Below, one piece after another: positions 6,566-14,214 of a stretch of 32,196 bases of DNA. The number at the start of each line of letters is the position of its first letter. Position 1 is the stretch's first letter. The translations under genes and the position numbers were made by a program. The notes beneath the pieces were generated by a model. That model was given only the letters and a program-made list of their open reading frames with translations. It was not told the DNA's origin and did no database searches. This stretch comes from Bilamarchaeum sp050303335. GTDB taxonomy: Archaea > Micrarchaeota > Micrarchaeia > Anstonellales > Bilamarchaeaceae. The DNA lies in NCBI GenBank assembly GCA_050303335.1, contig JBNLBN010000016.1:1-32196 (forward strand), written 5' to 3'.

Positions 6566-7327
6566 ATGAGTCTCAAACTGTCAGAGCTAATCAGTGCCAG
6601 CATTGCAAAAAACCTTGAGGACAGGGTTGCAGTGTCGTTTTCAGGAGGCGTCGATTCCACTCTCATAGCCACTGTTGCAAAGGAACATGCTGATGTGGAA
6701 CTGTTCACTGCAGGCGTTTCCGGAAGCCAGGATATAGATTATGCGTTAAGGGGCGCTGAAGCTCTAGGGCTTCCTCTTGATGTGAACCTTATTGACGACC
6801 AGATGGCAATGGACTCCTACAAAAAAATCCATAATTACCTTAAATTGGATTTCCTCAAGATCGAGATCCTGGTTCCCATCCGGATAATTGCAAAAAAGGC
6901 CAAGGAAAAAGGCCATTCCGTGATTTTGTTCGGCTCAGGAGCCGAAGAGCTATTTGTCGGATACGACCGCTACTACAGATATTTCGATGAAGGAAAGGAC
7001 CTTGCAGTAATCCTCGAGGATGAATTCAGGACACTTCCAAAGAGGGACATAGGCTGGGTCAAGAAAGTATGCCTTAAGGAAGGAATAGAGGCGAGGTTCC
7101 CGTACTATGACAAGGATATTGCTGACTTCATGTTTTCCATACCAATTGAGGATCGTATGGCTGAGCGTGAACTGAAAAAAGGCTTTATCAGGGAAGCAGG
7201 GAAAATCCTCGGAGTCCCGGAATTCATTTTAGCAAGGAGAAAAAAAGCGCTCCAGTACGGGTCCGGAATACACAAGATGCTTCTTCGGCACAGCAAGGAG
7301 ATCAATTCGGATTTTCCGCCGCTTTGA
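6566..7327 (+). CDS. Asparagine-synthase-like ATP pyrophosphatase, no glutaminase domain
   Basis: 253 residues forming only the synthetase half of AsnB-type enzymes. The PP-loop SFSGGVDST (24-32) binds ATP. FGSGAEELFVGYDRY, ARFPYYDKDIADF and ARRKKALQYGSGIHK match the Asn_synthase domain. AsnB proteins are about 500 residues with an N-terminal glutamine amidotransferase; that domain is missing, so ammonia or another nucleophile would be used, and the product could be asparagine or an amide/thio-type modification. Stand-alone versions are known in archaea. ATG 6566 is chosen over TTG 6563 because of the TATA spacing. Convergent with folD, overlapping by 26 nt, the longest overlap in the window. 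Confidence 0.8.
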   Translation: MSLKLSELISASIAKNLEDRVAVSFSGGVDSTLIATVAKEHADVELFTAGVSGSQDIDYALRGAEALGLPLDVNLIDDQMAMDSYKKIHNYLKLDFLKIEILVPIRIIAKKAKEKGHSVILFGSGAEELFVGYDRYYRYFDEGKDLAVILEDEFRTLPKRDIGWVKKVCLKEGIEARFPYYDKDIADFMFSIPIEDRMAERELKKGFIREAGKILGVPEFILARRKKALQYGSGIHKMLLRHSKEINSDFPPL

Positions 7328-8132
7328 CAACGTTGCTTATCAGTATCGAGACAGTCATTGGCCCCACCCCGCCCGGAACAGGACTGCAGTTCGCTTTTTT
7401 TATCACATTCTCGAAATCAACATCGCCCCTCAGCTTTCCATCCACCCGCGTTGTCCCGACATCGATTATGTATGACCCTTCCTTTACCATGTCAGCTGTT
7501 ACAAGGCCGGGCTTACCTACTGCCGCAATCACGATGTCCGCATTTTCCGTATGCTCCTTCAGGTTCTTCGTCCTTGAGTGGCATATGGTAACAGTAGCGT
7601 TTTTTTGTAGAAGAAGGAACGCAAGCGGCTTCCCGACAACATTGCTGCGTCCTATCACAGTGACGTTTTTTCCGCTCATATCAATATCATAGAATTTCAG
7701 GATTTCCATCACTCCAGCAGGGGTTGCAGGCAAAAATGCATCGAGCCCAAGGAACATCCGTCCCATATTCGCCGATGTCCATCCGTCCACGTCTTTTTTC
7801 GGATCGATCGCCTCAATAACCTTTTTTTCATCTATCTGCTTTGGAAGGGGCGACTGTACAATGAATCCATGGACCTCAGGATCCGCATTCAGCTCTTTTA
7901 CAAGTGCAAGCAGTTCATCCTCCGGGGTCTTTTCATCCAGTTTCTTCAACGTTGCTTTCACACCTATCGCTTCAGCTTTCTCCAGTTTTTTCCTGACGTA
8001 GATTTCAGAAGCAGGATCTGATCCCACAAGGACGATTGCAAGATGGGGCTTCTTTTCCATGGAAGCCACCCTTTCCTTCAACTGCGAAAGAAGTGCTGCT
8101 GAGGGTTCTTTTCCTGAAAGGATCTTGTACAT
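7302..8132 (-). CDS. folD: Bifunctional methylene-THF dehydrogenase / methenyl-THF cyclohydrolase
   Basis: Interconverts 5,10-methylene-, methenyl- and 10-formyl-tetrahydrofolate using NAD(P), supplying one-carbon units for purines and thymidylate. At 276 residues it has the normal FolD length. Tyr45 and Lys49 (YVRKK) form the catalytic pair; IVQSPLPKQI (91-100), DVDG (114-117), the Rossmann GRSNVVGKP and C-terminal PVPGGVGPMT are all present. ATG 8132 is 26-27 nt from the TTTTAAAA box at 8155-8162, so the mRNA is predicted leaderless. The same box serves the divergent tRNA-Ile gene. The enzyme implies folate rather than (or besides) methanopterin one-carbon carriers. Confidence 0.97.
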   Translation of the reverse strand: MYKILSGKEPSAALLSQLKERVASMEKKPHLAIVLVGSDPASEIYVRKKLEKAEAIGVKATLKKLDEKTPEDELLALVKELNADPEVHGFIVQSPLPKQIDEKKVIEAIDPKKDVDGWTSANMGRMFLGLDAFLPATPAGVMEILKFYDIDMSGKNVTVIGRSNVVGKPLAFLLLQKNATVTICHSRTKNLKEHTENADIVIAAVGKPGLVTADMVKEGSYIIDVGTTRVDGKLRGDVDFENVIKKANCSPVPGGVGPMTVSILISNVVKAAENPN

Positions 8133-8154
8133 GACTTATATCCCCATATAAGGG

Positions 8155-8164
8155 TTTTAAAAAC
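8155..8164. promoter_or_regulatory. TATA box shared by folD and tRNA-Ile(UAU)
   Basis: TTTTAAAAAC contains the perfect palindrome TTTTAAAA, centred 26-27 nt from the folD ATG (8132) and 28-29 nt from the tRNA 5' end (8187). A second weaker TTATAT lies at 8137-8142. Confidence 0.6.
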
Positions 8165-8225
8165 GTTATTCGGCATCTTTGCTAGTGGGCCCATAGCTCA
8201 GTCTGGTTAGAGCGCCGGTCTTATA

Positions 8226-8272
8226 TGGCACGTTCTAATACAGTCATATACAGACTGAGAGACTCCTAGGAA
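8226..8272 (+). other. tRNA-Ile intron 1 (37/38)
   Basis: 47 nt. The central helix pairs CUUA (8220-8223) with UAGG (8267-8270), with one G-U pair. Bulges are UAU and AAA. The inner part contains the hairpin CAGUC/GACUG (8241-8245, 8253-8257). Confidence 0.85.
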
Positions 8273-8293
8273 AGCCGGAGGTCTGGGGTTCAA

Positions 8294-8341
8294 TCCGCTT
8301 TTTAAGCCTGGCAAAAACAGCCTGCCTAGAAGCGAGAACAA
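8294..8341 (+). other. tRNA-Ile intron 2 (T-loop, between positions 58 and 59)
   Basis: 48 nt. The central helix pairs GUUC (8288-8291, positions 53-56) with GAAC (8336-8339). Bulges are AAU and AAA. The inner helix is CGCUU/AAGCG (8296-8300, 8330-8334), and a further GGCA/UGCC stem closes the interior. All base pairs are Watson-Crick. Confidence 0.88.
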
Positions 8342-8384
8342 ATCCCCATGGGCCCAATTTCACATTTTGCCAGTTGTTATAAAG

Positions 8385-8392
8385 ATTTAAAT
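8385..8392 (+). promoter_or_regulatory. TATA box for the 8416 gene
   Basis: ATTTAAAT is centred 27-28 nt before ATG 8416, predicting a leaderless mRNA. Confidence 0.5.
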
Positions 8393-8415
8393 ATCTGCTC
8401 CTCCAAATAATTTTC

Positions 8416-9000
8416 ATGAGTTTCCGAGTGCTTAGAAATGAAAATGGCAGCCTTAGAAAGGAAAATTTCCCAACAGCAATGAAGCTCGCATCAGAGCAGC
8501 ACATGAGGCTAGTGTCAGCCAAGTCATCAGATAATTCGCTTGTGCATGAGATGCACTGGACCGGCGACATAGTCATACATCCCACCAAGGGAGGCAAGTT
8601 CAAGGACAAGATAGTTTATGAAGGCGGGAACAAGAAATATGTGCTAGATGACCCAAGATTTCTTGACCTGGAAAATGTGGCGCTTTTCGTCCAGTCGGGA
8701 ACGTACAAGCTCATAGATGACGGAAAATACACCTTTATCGTTCCAAATGGAGAAGAGCGCGTCCTTCAGGTAAGCGTAATATTCAATTTCCCGGACAATA
8801 GCGGAGGAACGCACCCGACATTATCCTCAAACGGGCTTCCTGTAAATGGCGGATCGGGAGATTTTGAAGTGACGGCAATGCTCCACCGAAACGACTTCCA
8901 GACCATTTCACCTGTAGTAAGATCCTCCAGCGAAAGCGGCTTTGCAATCCATGTGGATCAGGGCTTTGAGAACAGGCATGCAATCATCCTCGAAGATTGA
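8416..9000 (+). CDS. Hypothetical protein, no recognised domain
   Basis: 194 residues, soluble, without signal peptide or membrane helix. The N-terminal 60 residues are helical and basic. The centre looks beta-rich, with alternating hydrophobics in DIVIHPTKGGKFKDKIVYEGG and RVLQVSVIFNFPD, and there is a Gly/Ser-rich turn (about 135-148). The C terminus again looks beta. I do not recognise the family. The TATA spacing supports the ATG. The gene follows tRNA-Ile by 59 nt and converges on the transporter gene, overlapping its end by 17 nt. Confidence 0.7.
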   Translation: MSFRVLRNENGSLRKENFPTAMKLASEQHMRLVSAKSSDNSLVHEMHWTGDIVIHPTKGGKFKDKIVYEGGNKKYVLDDPRFLDLENVALFVQSGTYKLIDDGKYTFIVPNGEERVLQVSVIFNFPDNSGGTHPTLSSNGLPVNGGSGDFEVTAMLHRNDFQTISPVVRSSSESGFAIHVDQGFENRHAIILED

Positions 9001-11176
9001 TTTTTCCCAACAGTTTTCCGCCCGCCCGCGTAATCTTGGCATATCCGATGATCAGCCCTGGAAGCAGGATAAGGGAATAGAGGAAGGCAAACAAAATGCC
9101 GAAAGCAAGCGTCTTTCCAAGATCCTGAAGGAAACTCAATTCAGCGAAATTGAGAGTCAGGAATCCAAGTACAGTAGTAAGCGATGTGAGGAATAGCAGC
9201 TTTGCAAGATGCTGATGGGTTCCCTCAACGGCACCGGCATAGCTTGATCCGTGCTCCAGGAATTTTTTCATTTCAGAACCTGTATGTATCGAAAAATCCA
9301 TTCCTATTCCTATCAGTATCCCGAATATCGAAGAAGTTATCTGCGAGAAGGGAATGCCAGTCCACCCGTCTATCCCCATCGTGGAACTTATGGCAAGGAT
9401 GATCGGAAGAAGCATCATGAACCCGATTGTAACAGACCTGAAGTAAAGTATGAGCAGTATGAAGATCGCAACATATGAGAACATCTGCGTTGCTGCGGAG
9501 CCGGAACTCGTGATCTCGTTCTCCCTGATCTGGAATGCAGCATCCCCAACGAAATAAGTCTCATACTTCTGCGGGAATCTCTCCCGGATCGAAGGCAGGA
9601 ATTTTCCAACGAGCAGGTCCTGGTTGTTTGCTATCTGTCCGGCATAGTTGACAGTTATCCTCATCATCTTGTAGTCTGATCCAACATCCGGATGCACAAT
9701 CCTTGCCCGAGTCTCCGGAATCGCCCCGCCGTTCATCTCCTTTATCAAGTCCACGGGAGAGCTTACAGATTCGACATATTCCATCCCCTCTATCCTTTTT
9801 TCGAATTCATCAACCTCCCGCAGGACATCGTACTGAAGGACGTCATCAGCCTCAATTATTATATTGAGCCTGTTGGTCGAACCTGGAAACGCATCAGCCT
9901 GCTCAACAAGGTCCATAAGTACCGGGTTGTCGGATGGTATGAATCCGGAATAATCCGTCTCGGTATTCACCATGGTGATACCGTATATGGCTACTATCGC
10001 GAATGCAAGGACCGCTGCAATGAAAAGGAATGTATGGTTTCCGATGAGATCGCTCAGGTCGATCATCTTGTCATGGAGGAATCCGGTTAACTCGCTGGGC
10101 TTGCCGTTTGAAACAGCCTCGCCAGATCCGAAAATCAGGAAGATTACAGGGGTAAGGATCATGTTGAACATGTAGACATAGATTATTCCAATCGATGTCG
10201 AGAGAGCAAGGTCCTCCATTATCTTTGATCCTGCAAAGAAAAGTGACATGAAACCTATCAGAGTTGTGAGGAATGCCATCGAAAGCGGAGGGCCAACGCG
10301 CTGCAGGACAGTGGATACCACATATCGCCTCCTTCCGGTTCCATGCAGAAACCCGTTCTGGAGGTGCAGCGTATAGTCCACGCCAAGCCCGATCGTCAAT
10401 ACTGCGATCAGGGCTGTTGCGATGTTCAGGGGCACTCCAAGAAGCTTCATCGACCCGAAGATGCACGTCATTATGCAGGCAAGGAGAAACAGGTTCACGG
10501 CCGTTATCGCATTGCTTCCATAGAACAGCCTAACCGCGAAAGCAATCACTATCAGGCTTGCAAGTCCGGTTACGATAAGGTCGCTGAACAAAAGCCTCGA
10601 TACCTCTGAAAAAATTATCGGGCTTCCTCCTGCAGAAGTCCTGATGCCGCTCGGCGTTTTAGTATTCTCAAGTATCTCCTCGACCTGCATCTTCCGGTCT
10701 TCAAGCTGCTTGTCGCTGTTTCCGGTGTCCATGTAGACAAGTATCAGTGCGCTGGTACCCTCCCTGTTGAACAATGCAGGGTTGTCATTGGGGGTGAGAA
10801 CAAAATCAGTAAATCCCTTTTGCAGGAACTTCAACCTGATGGTATCAATATACTCTATAACCTGCTCATCCCTGATATCAGTTATCCTGTCGAACTCATC
10901 CGAACTCTTGTCAAGGCGAATGAAGACCGTAAGCGCATCAGCAGAATTGAAGTTGCCGTCAACCAGGTTGTTTTTCAGGACTACCGGATCATTCTCATAA
11001 TAAAATGCCTTCTGCGATGAGTCGACGTCAAGCTGGATGGCATAGAACCCCATGTAGGCAATAAAGACGAGCATGATCCCGAGTATGAGGAACTTCCCGT
11101 CATCGAGAAAGGCGGAATAGCCTGGAACTGCATTGTGATATGCCTTTCCGATGGCTTCAGTTATCTTTCCGATCAT
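8984..11176 (-). CDS. RND-superfamily exporter (MMPL/HAE3-like)
   Basis: A 730-residue inner-membrane transporter with the duplicated RND plan: one N-terminal helix (about 30-50), a large extracytoplasmic loop (about 55-205), five helices, then a second helix, loop (about 400-560) and five helices. Each half carries the conserved membrane acid: GLGVDYTLHLQNG in the first and GIGMDFSIHTGSEM in the second. These are the MMPL/Patched-type motifs associated with proton-driven export of lipids or hydrophobic molecules. It is shorter than AcrB-type pumps. It is last in a three-gene operon, overlapping the upstream exported-protein gene by 20 nt; that protein may be its extracytoplasmic partner. The cargo is unknown. 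Confidence 0.9.
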   Translation of the reverse strand: MIGKITEAIGKAYHNAVPGYSAFLDDGKFLILGIMLVFIAYMGFYAIQLDVDSSQKAFYYENDPVVLKNNLVDGNFNSADALTVFIRLDKSSDEFDRITDIRDEQVIEYIDTIRLKFLQKGFTDFVLTPNDNPALFNREGTSALILVYMDTGNSDKQLEDRKMQVEEILENTKTPSGIRTSAGGSPIIFSEVSRLLFSDLIVTGLASLIVIAFAVRLFYGSNAITAVNLFLLACIMTCIFGSMKLLGVPLNIATALIAVLTIGLGVDYTLHLQNGFLHGTGRRRYVVSTVLQRVGPPLSMAFLTTLIGFMSLFFAGSKIMEDLALSTSIGIIYVYMFNMILTPVIFLIFGSGEAVSNGKPSELTGFLHDKMIDLSDLIGNHTFLFIAAVLAFAIVAIYGITMVNTETDYSGFIPSDNPVLMDLVEQADAFPGSTNRLNIIIEADDVLQYDVLREVDEFEKRIEGMEYVESVSSPVDLIKEMNGGAIPETRARIVHPDVGSDYKMMRITVNYAGQIANNQDLLVGKFLPSIRERFPQKYETYFVGDAAFQIRENEITSSGSAATQMFSYVAIFILLILYFRSVTIGFMMLLPIILAISSTMGIDGWTGIPFSQITSSIFGILIGIGMDFSIHTGSEMKKFLEHGSSYAGAVEGTHQHLAKLLFLTSLTTVLGFLTLNFAELSFLQDLGKTLAFGILFAFLYSLILLPGLIIGYAKITRAGGKLLGKINLRG

Positions 11177-12647
11177 CCGTTTTCCCTTTGAAGAAATGCC
11201 TTCCTATGAGTATCACAAGGCCGATCAGGAACAGACCTATCAGCAGGAGCGGTAACGGGCTTTCCTCCCTTGCCCTTGACTGGACGAATATCTCCTCTTC
11301 CTGCGTTATCGGCTCGCTGTTATAGATGCATCTGACCCTTATCGGGACCCCGTACTCCTTCTCTGTCGCAAGATCGTTGAACTGCAATTCAAGCCTGAAG
11401 TCCTTTGTCTCGCCCTCATCCAGTTTAGCTGCCTTGTCCGAATTCTGCTTCCAGGTGATTGGGAGATTCTTCGTTAGGCCTGTCACCTCCACACTGGTGC
11501 ACTCATCGCCGATGTTCGTAATAGTAAACTCGATCTCGTTATTGTCGTTCCTCTGGTTCGTTTCCTGCCCAACTATGAAGAATGGCAGCTTCTGCACATT
11601 GACCGTGACAGGGAACTCCTCCCTCTTCTCGTTTCCAAGATGGTAGTACGTCAGGACCACCTTACCTGTGTAGCTTCCGGATTCAACATCATCATCTATA
11701 TCAAACTTGAATTCGGCCTCAGACCTGTCCTTCCCGTCGATCGTTCCAAGGTAGTCGGTATTCGAATTGAAGAATGTCGGGTCGAATTCATCGATCTCGA
11801 ACCTCGCCTCGGCATTTTCTATCCTGTCTTTTCCCTGGTTCACGATCTCGACGCGGATAATGTTATTCTTGGTATCCCTCTTCAGGTTTTCCGGCGTGCT
11901 CGAGACTTTTCCCAGCGCGATCTTCTCAGGGAATTCAAGGTTCAGTGCAAGGTAGCTGACATAGCTGTATGGGTTGTTGTAGGCATCGTTCGCGGTAATG
12001 TTCACAGGAACCTGGTATATCCTTGAAACAGCGCTGTCATCAATGTTTATCGTTATCGGGAGCGTTCTCTTTTCCGAAATGGAGGGGATGATGACCACGT
12101 TGTCATCGTTCCTGATCTGGAACGGCATGTCCTCTATCCCGAAATCGAGATGGACGTTGTAGAAGTCCTCAGACGGATCCACTATGAGATCGAATGAGAT
12201 CTCGTTCTCATCAGCAACCGAGAAGTTTTCCATTGCAATGTCAATGTACTTCTTCTCCAGCGTGCCTGTAACGAATACGCTTTTGACAGCCGCTGCCCCG
12301 TCCTCCTTGATCACTATCTTAAGCGGGTTCTTTGCAAGGACAAGCTCCTTGGCATATGCAAGTATCTCGTAGTTCACTGATTCTCCCGGCTCAATAACGA
12401 TCTCGTAATATTCTATCGTGCCCGGGCCTATATGCGAGAAAAGGCTTGAAGTCACGACTGAAAACGAAATCTCATGCTGGACATTACCGTTGTTCGTGAA
12501 TACGAGGTATGCGATGAATTCCGTCTCATCAGCTACCACCGAAGGGTTCGTTTTGATAAGATCAACATCAATGTCCCTGTGGAGGTCATTGTCCGTCACA
12601 GCAAAAGCTGCCCCGATTATCAATAGAAGTAAAAAAAGTTTTCTCAT
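11157..12647 (-). CDS. Exported, C-terminally anchored protein with repeated beta-sandwich (NEW3/CARDB-like) domains
   Basis: 496 residues: signal peptide MRKLFLLLLIIGAAFA (1-16), then a chain of beta-sandwich modules with the recurring pattern of an N-terminal strand, (I/V)NQGKDR- or TNNGNVQHE-type turns and a final strand, as in NEW3/CARDB-type domains. There is one C-terminal helix (about 463-483) and a charged cytoplasmic tail. Such proteins usually work outside the membrane in adhesion or as accessory subunits of exporters. Its position between a regulator (4-nt ATGA overlap) and an RND exporter (20-nt overlap) argues that it is co-translated with, and serves, that transporter. The domain name is by pattern, not search. 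Confidence 0.75.
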   Translation of the reverse strand: MRKLFLLLLIIGAAFAVTDNDLHRDIDVDLIKTNPSVVADETEFIAYLVFTNNGNVQHEISFSVVTSSLFSHIGPGTIEYYEIVIEPGESVNYEILAYAKELVLAKNPLKIVIKEDGAAAVKSVFVTGTLEKKYIDIAMENFSVADENEISFDLIVDPSEDFYNVHLDFGIEDMPFQIRNDDNVVIIPSISEKRTLPITINIDDSAVSRIYQVPVNITANDAYNNPYSYVSYLALNLEFPEKIALGKVSSTPENLKRDTKNNIIRVEIVNQGKDRIENAEARFEIDEFDPTFFNSNTDYLGTIDGKDRSEAEFKFDIDDDVESGSYTGKVVLTYYHLGNEKREEFPVTVNVQKLPFFIVGQETNQRNDNNEIEFTITNIGDECTSVEVTGLTKNLPITWKQNSDKAAKLDEGETKDFRLELQFNDLATEKEYGVPIRVRCIYNSEPITQEEEIFVQSRAREESPLPLLLIGLFLIGLVILIGRHFFKGKTDDRKDN

Positions 12648-13108
12648 TTCATCAACACTCTGATTTTTTCAAATATTTTTTCCATCTCATCTATCTGTCT
12701 CATGTAGTCGAGCACCATCATGTACCTTTTCTTCTCAGATTCGCTAAGTTCCATGTCCCGGTATTTTCCGATTATTGCCGGGATGTTATCCTTCGCGTAT
12801 TTTATCTCGATCTCATAGATCGAATTGATCTTGTTCCTGATCTGTTCAGACCTGCTCTTGTGCATGGAACAGTAGATCCTCTTGCTGCCAGGCTTCCTCC
12901 TCTTGTTCACCAGGCCCATTTTTTCAAGCTGGTTTATCTTGATCGATACAGATGCAAGGCTGTACTTTGTAAGTTCAGCAATCTCATCCAGGGTCTTTTC
13001 CCCTTCGGACAGATAAAGGATGGCATAGATGTTTGCCCCCAGTTCATCGTGGCCGTAGTTTTTTGCAACTGTAATGATATATCTCCTGATCTCATCCTCA
13101 AGCGCCAT
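12644..13108 (-). CDS. GbsR/MarR-like winged-helix transcriptional regulator
   Basis: A 154-residue protein with an N-terminal winged helix: ANIYAILYLSEGEKTLDEIAELTKYSLASVSIKINQLEKMGLV (recognition helix about 50-66), a basic wing (NKRRKPGSKRIY) and a C-terminal helical dimerisation region. This is the GbsR/MarR layout. It heads the operon with the exported protein and RND transporter, so it probably controls their expression in response to a ligand or membrane stress. GAGGGGG lies 3-4 nt upstream of ATG 13108. The upstream AT-rich gap (13109-13169) contains two ATTTTA repeats that could be its operator. Confidence 0.8.
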   Translation of the reverse strand: MALEDEIRRYIITVAKNYGHDELGANIYAILYLSEGEKTLDEIAELTKYSLASVSIKINQLEKMGLVNKRRKPGSKRIYCSMHKSRSEQIRNKINSIYEIEIKYAKDNIPAIIGKYRDMELSESEKKRYMMVLDYMRQIDEMEKIFEKIRVLMK

Positions 13109-13169
13109 AATCCCCCTCTTATTTTTAAGATTTATTAAAATTAGTAAAATTTAAAAGGGATTCCCAGAA
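13109..13169 (-). promoter_or_regulatory. Promoter region of the regulator-transporter operon
   Basis: A 61-nt gap almost entirely A/T. On the minus strand it holds TTTTAAATTTTA, then ATTTTAAT and a GAGGGGG ribosome-binding site just before ATG 13108. The tandem ATTTTA units are a candidate operator for autoregulation; this is suggestive only. Confidence 0.35.
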
Positions 13170-14210
13170 TCAGGAATTGAGTTTCTTCCTGTATTTCACA
13201 TAAGTTGCATAATCGATGTATTTCTTGTTGTTGATGTAATCCTTCGTAGTGGGTGCCAGGTTCCTCTTTTCATCGATCTTGTCTGTCACCCTGATGATGA
13301 ATGAATCTGATCCTGCTCCTGAACCATAGGAGGTAACAAGTATGCTGTTTCCTGGTTTCGCCTCATCAAGAACTGCTGATAATCCGAGCATGGACGCTCC
13401 GGAATACGTATTGCCAACGGTAGGGGTAAGAAGGCCTGTCTTGATCTGTTCCATCGATGCCCCAAGCTTTTTAGCTGCTTCAACCGGGAATCTGCCGTTT
13501 GGCTGGTGGAAAACAACATAATCATAATCTGAAATCTTTGTCCCGCTTTTTTCGAGCATGCCGTTTGTTGCTCCCATAACATGCCTGAAGAATGCTGGTT
13601 TTCCTGTAAATCTTCCGCCATGCGTCGGGTATTCGGCATGCTGCCTTCTCCAGAAATCCGGAGTATCAGTTGTATATGACAATGTATCTTCTATTATTGC
13701 CACTGATTCGGAATCAGGGCCCACAATGAATGCAGCTCCGCCAGATGCTGCAGAATATTCGAGCGCATCACCGGGTCTTCCCTGGGCGGTATCGGCTCCC
13801 ACTGCAAGTCCGTATTCCACTTTCTTTGAATCGACCATTGCACATGCTATCTGCAATCCTGCTGTTCCTGCCTTGCATGCGAATTCGAGGTCTGCAACAG
13901 TAAGGTTAGGGGTTGCACCTATTGCCTCTGCGACGATGGTTCCTGTAGGTTTTACAGCGTAAGGATGCGATTCTGATCCCACATAAAGGCACCCTATCTT
14001 CTGCGGATCGATTCCTGCCCTCATGAGGGCATTCCTTGATGCCTCGACAGAAATGGATGATGTGTCCTCGTCAACGCCGCCGACAGCCTTCTCGAGGATG
14101 CCGAGGCCCTTCTCGATCCTTTCGGTCTCCTCTCCCCAGACCCTTGCAATGTCTGCAGTTTTTATTCTATAAATTGGAATATATGATCCATAACCTACAA
14201 TACCGCTCAT
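13170..14210 (-). CDS. Hydroxymethylglutaryl-CoA synthase, archaeal type
   Basis: Condenses acetyl-CoA with acetoacetyl-CoA to HMG-CoA for the mevalonate route to archaeal isoprenoid lipids. The 346-residue thiolase-fold protein has the normal archaeal length. Catalytic residues are in place: Glu80 (VGSESHPYAVKPT), nucleophile Cys112 (LEFACKAGTAG) and His235 (VFHQPNGRFP). VGGVDEDT near residue 43 is also typical. In many archaea the gene is next to acetoacetyl-CoA thiolase and a DUF35 protein, with which it forms a channelling complex; neither is here. It starts 4 nt after the upstream exported-protein gene, with GTGAT in that gene's tail as a possible ribosome-binding site, so the two are probably co-transcribed. 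Confidence 0.96.
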   Translation of the reverse strand: MSGIVGYGSYIPIYRIKTADIARVWGEETERIEKGLGILEKAVGGVDEDTSSISVEASRNALMRAGIDPQKIGCLYVGSESHPYAVKPTGTIVAEAIGATPNLTVADLEFACKAGTAGLQIACAMVDSKKVEYGLAVGADTAQGRPGDALEYSAASGGAAFIVGPDSESVAIIEDTLSYTTDTPDFWRRQHAEYPTHGGRFTGKPAFFRHVMGATNGMLEKSGTKISDYDYVVFHQPNGRFPVEAAKKLGASMEQIKTGLLTPTVGNTYSGASMLGLSAVLDEAKPGNSILVTSYGSGAGSDSFIIRVTDKIDEKRNLAPTTKDYINNKKYIDYATYVKYRKKLNS

Positions 14211-14214
14211 TTAA

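Larger units (their letters stand above)
8187..8356 (+). tRNA. tRNA-Ile(UAU) with two introns
   Basis: Acceptor GGGCCCA (8187-8193) pairs with UGGGCCC (8349-8355), discriminator A 8356; CCA is not encoded. D arm GCUC-AGUCUGGUUA-GAGC is intact. Exons 8187-8225, 8273-8293 and 8342-8356 total 75 nt. The anticodon arm is CCGGU-CUUAUAA-GCCGG with anticodon UAU, variable loop AGGUC, T arm UGGGG-UUCAAAU-CCCCA. Two introns interrupt it, one at 37/38 and one in the T-loop at 58/59, each with a BHB motif cut after the second bulge base. UAU is rare in archaea, where AUA is usually read by an agmatidine-modified CAU tRNA. The start lies 28-29 nt from the shared TATA box. Confidence 0.92.
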
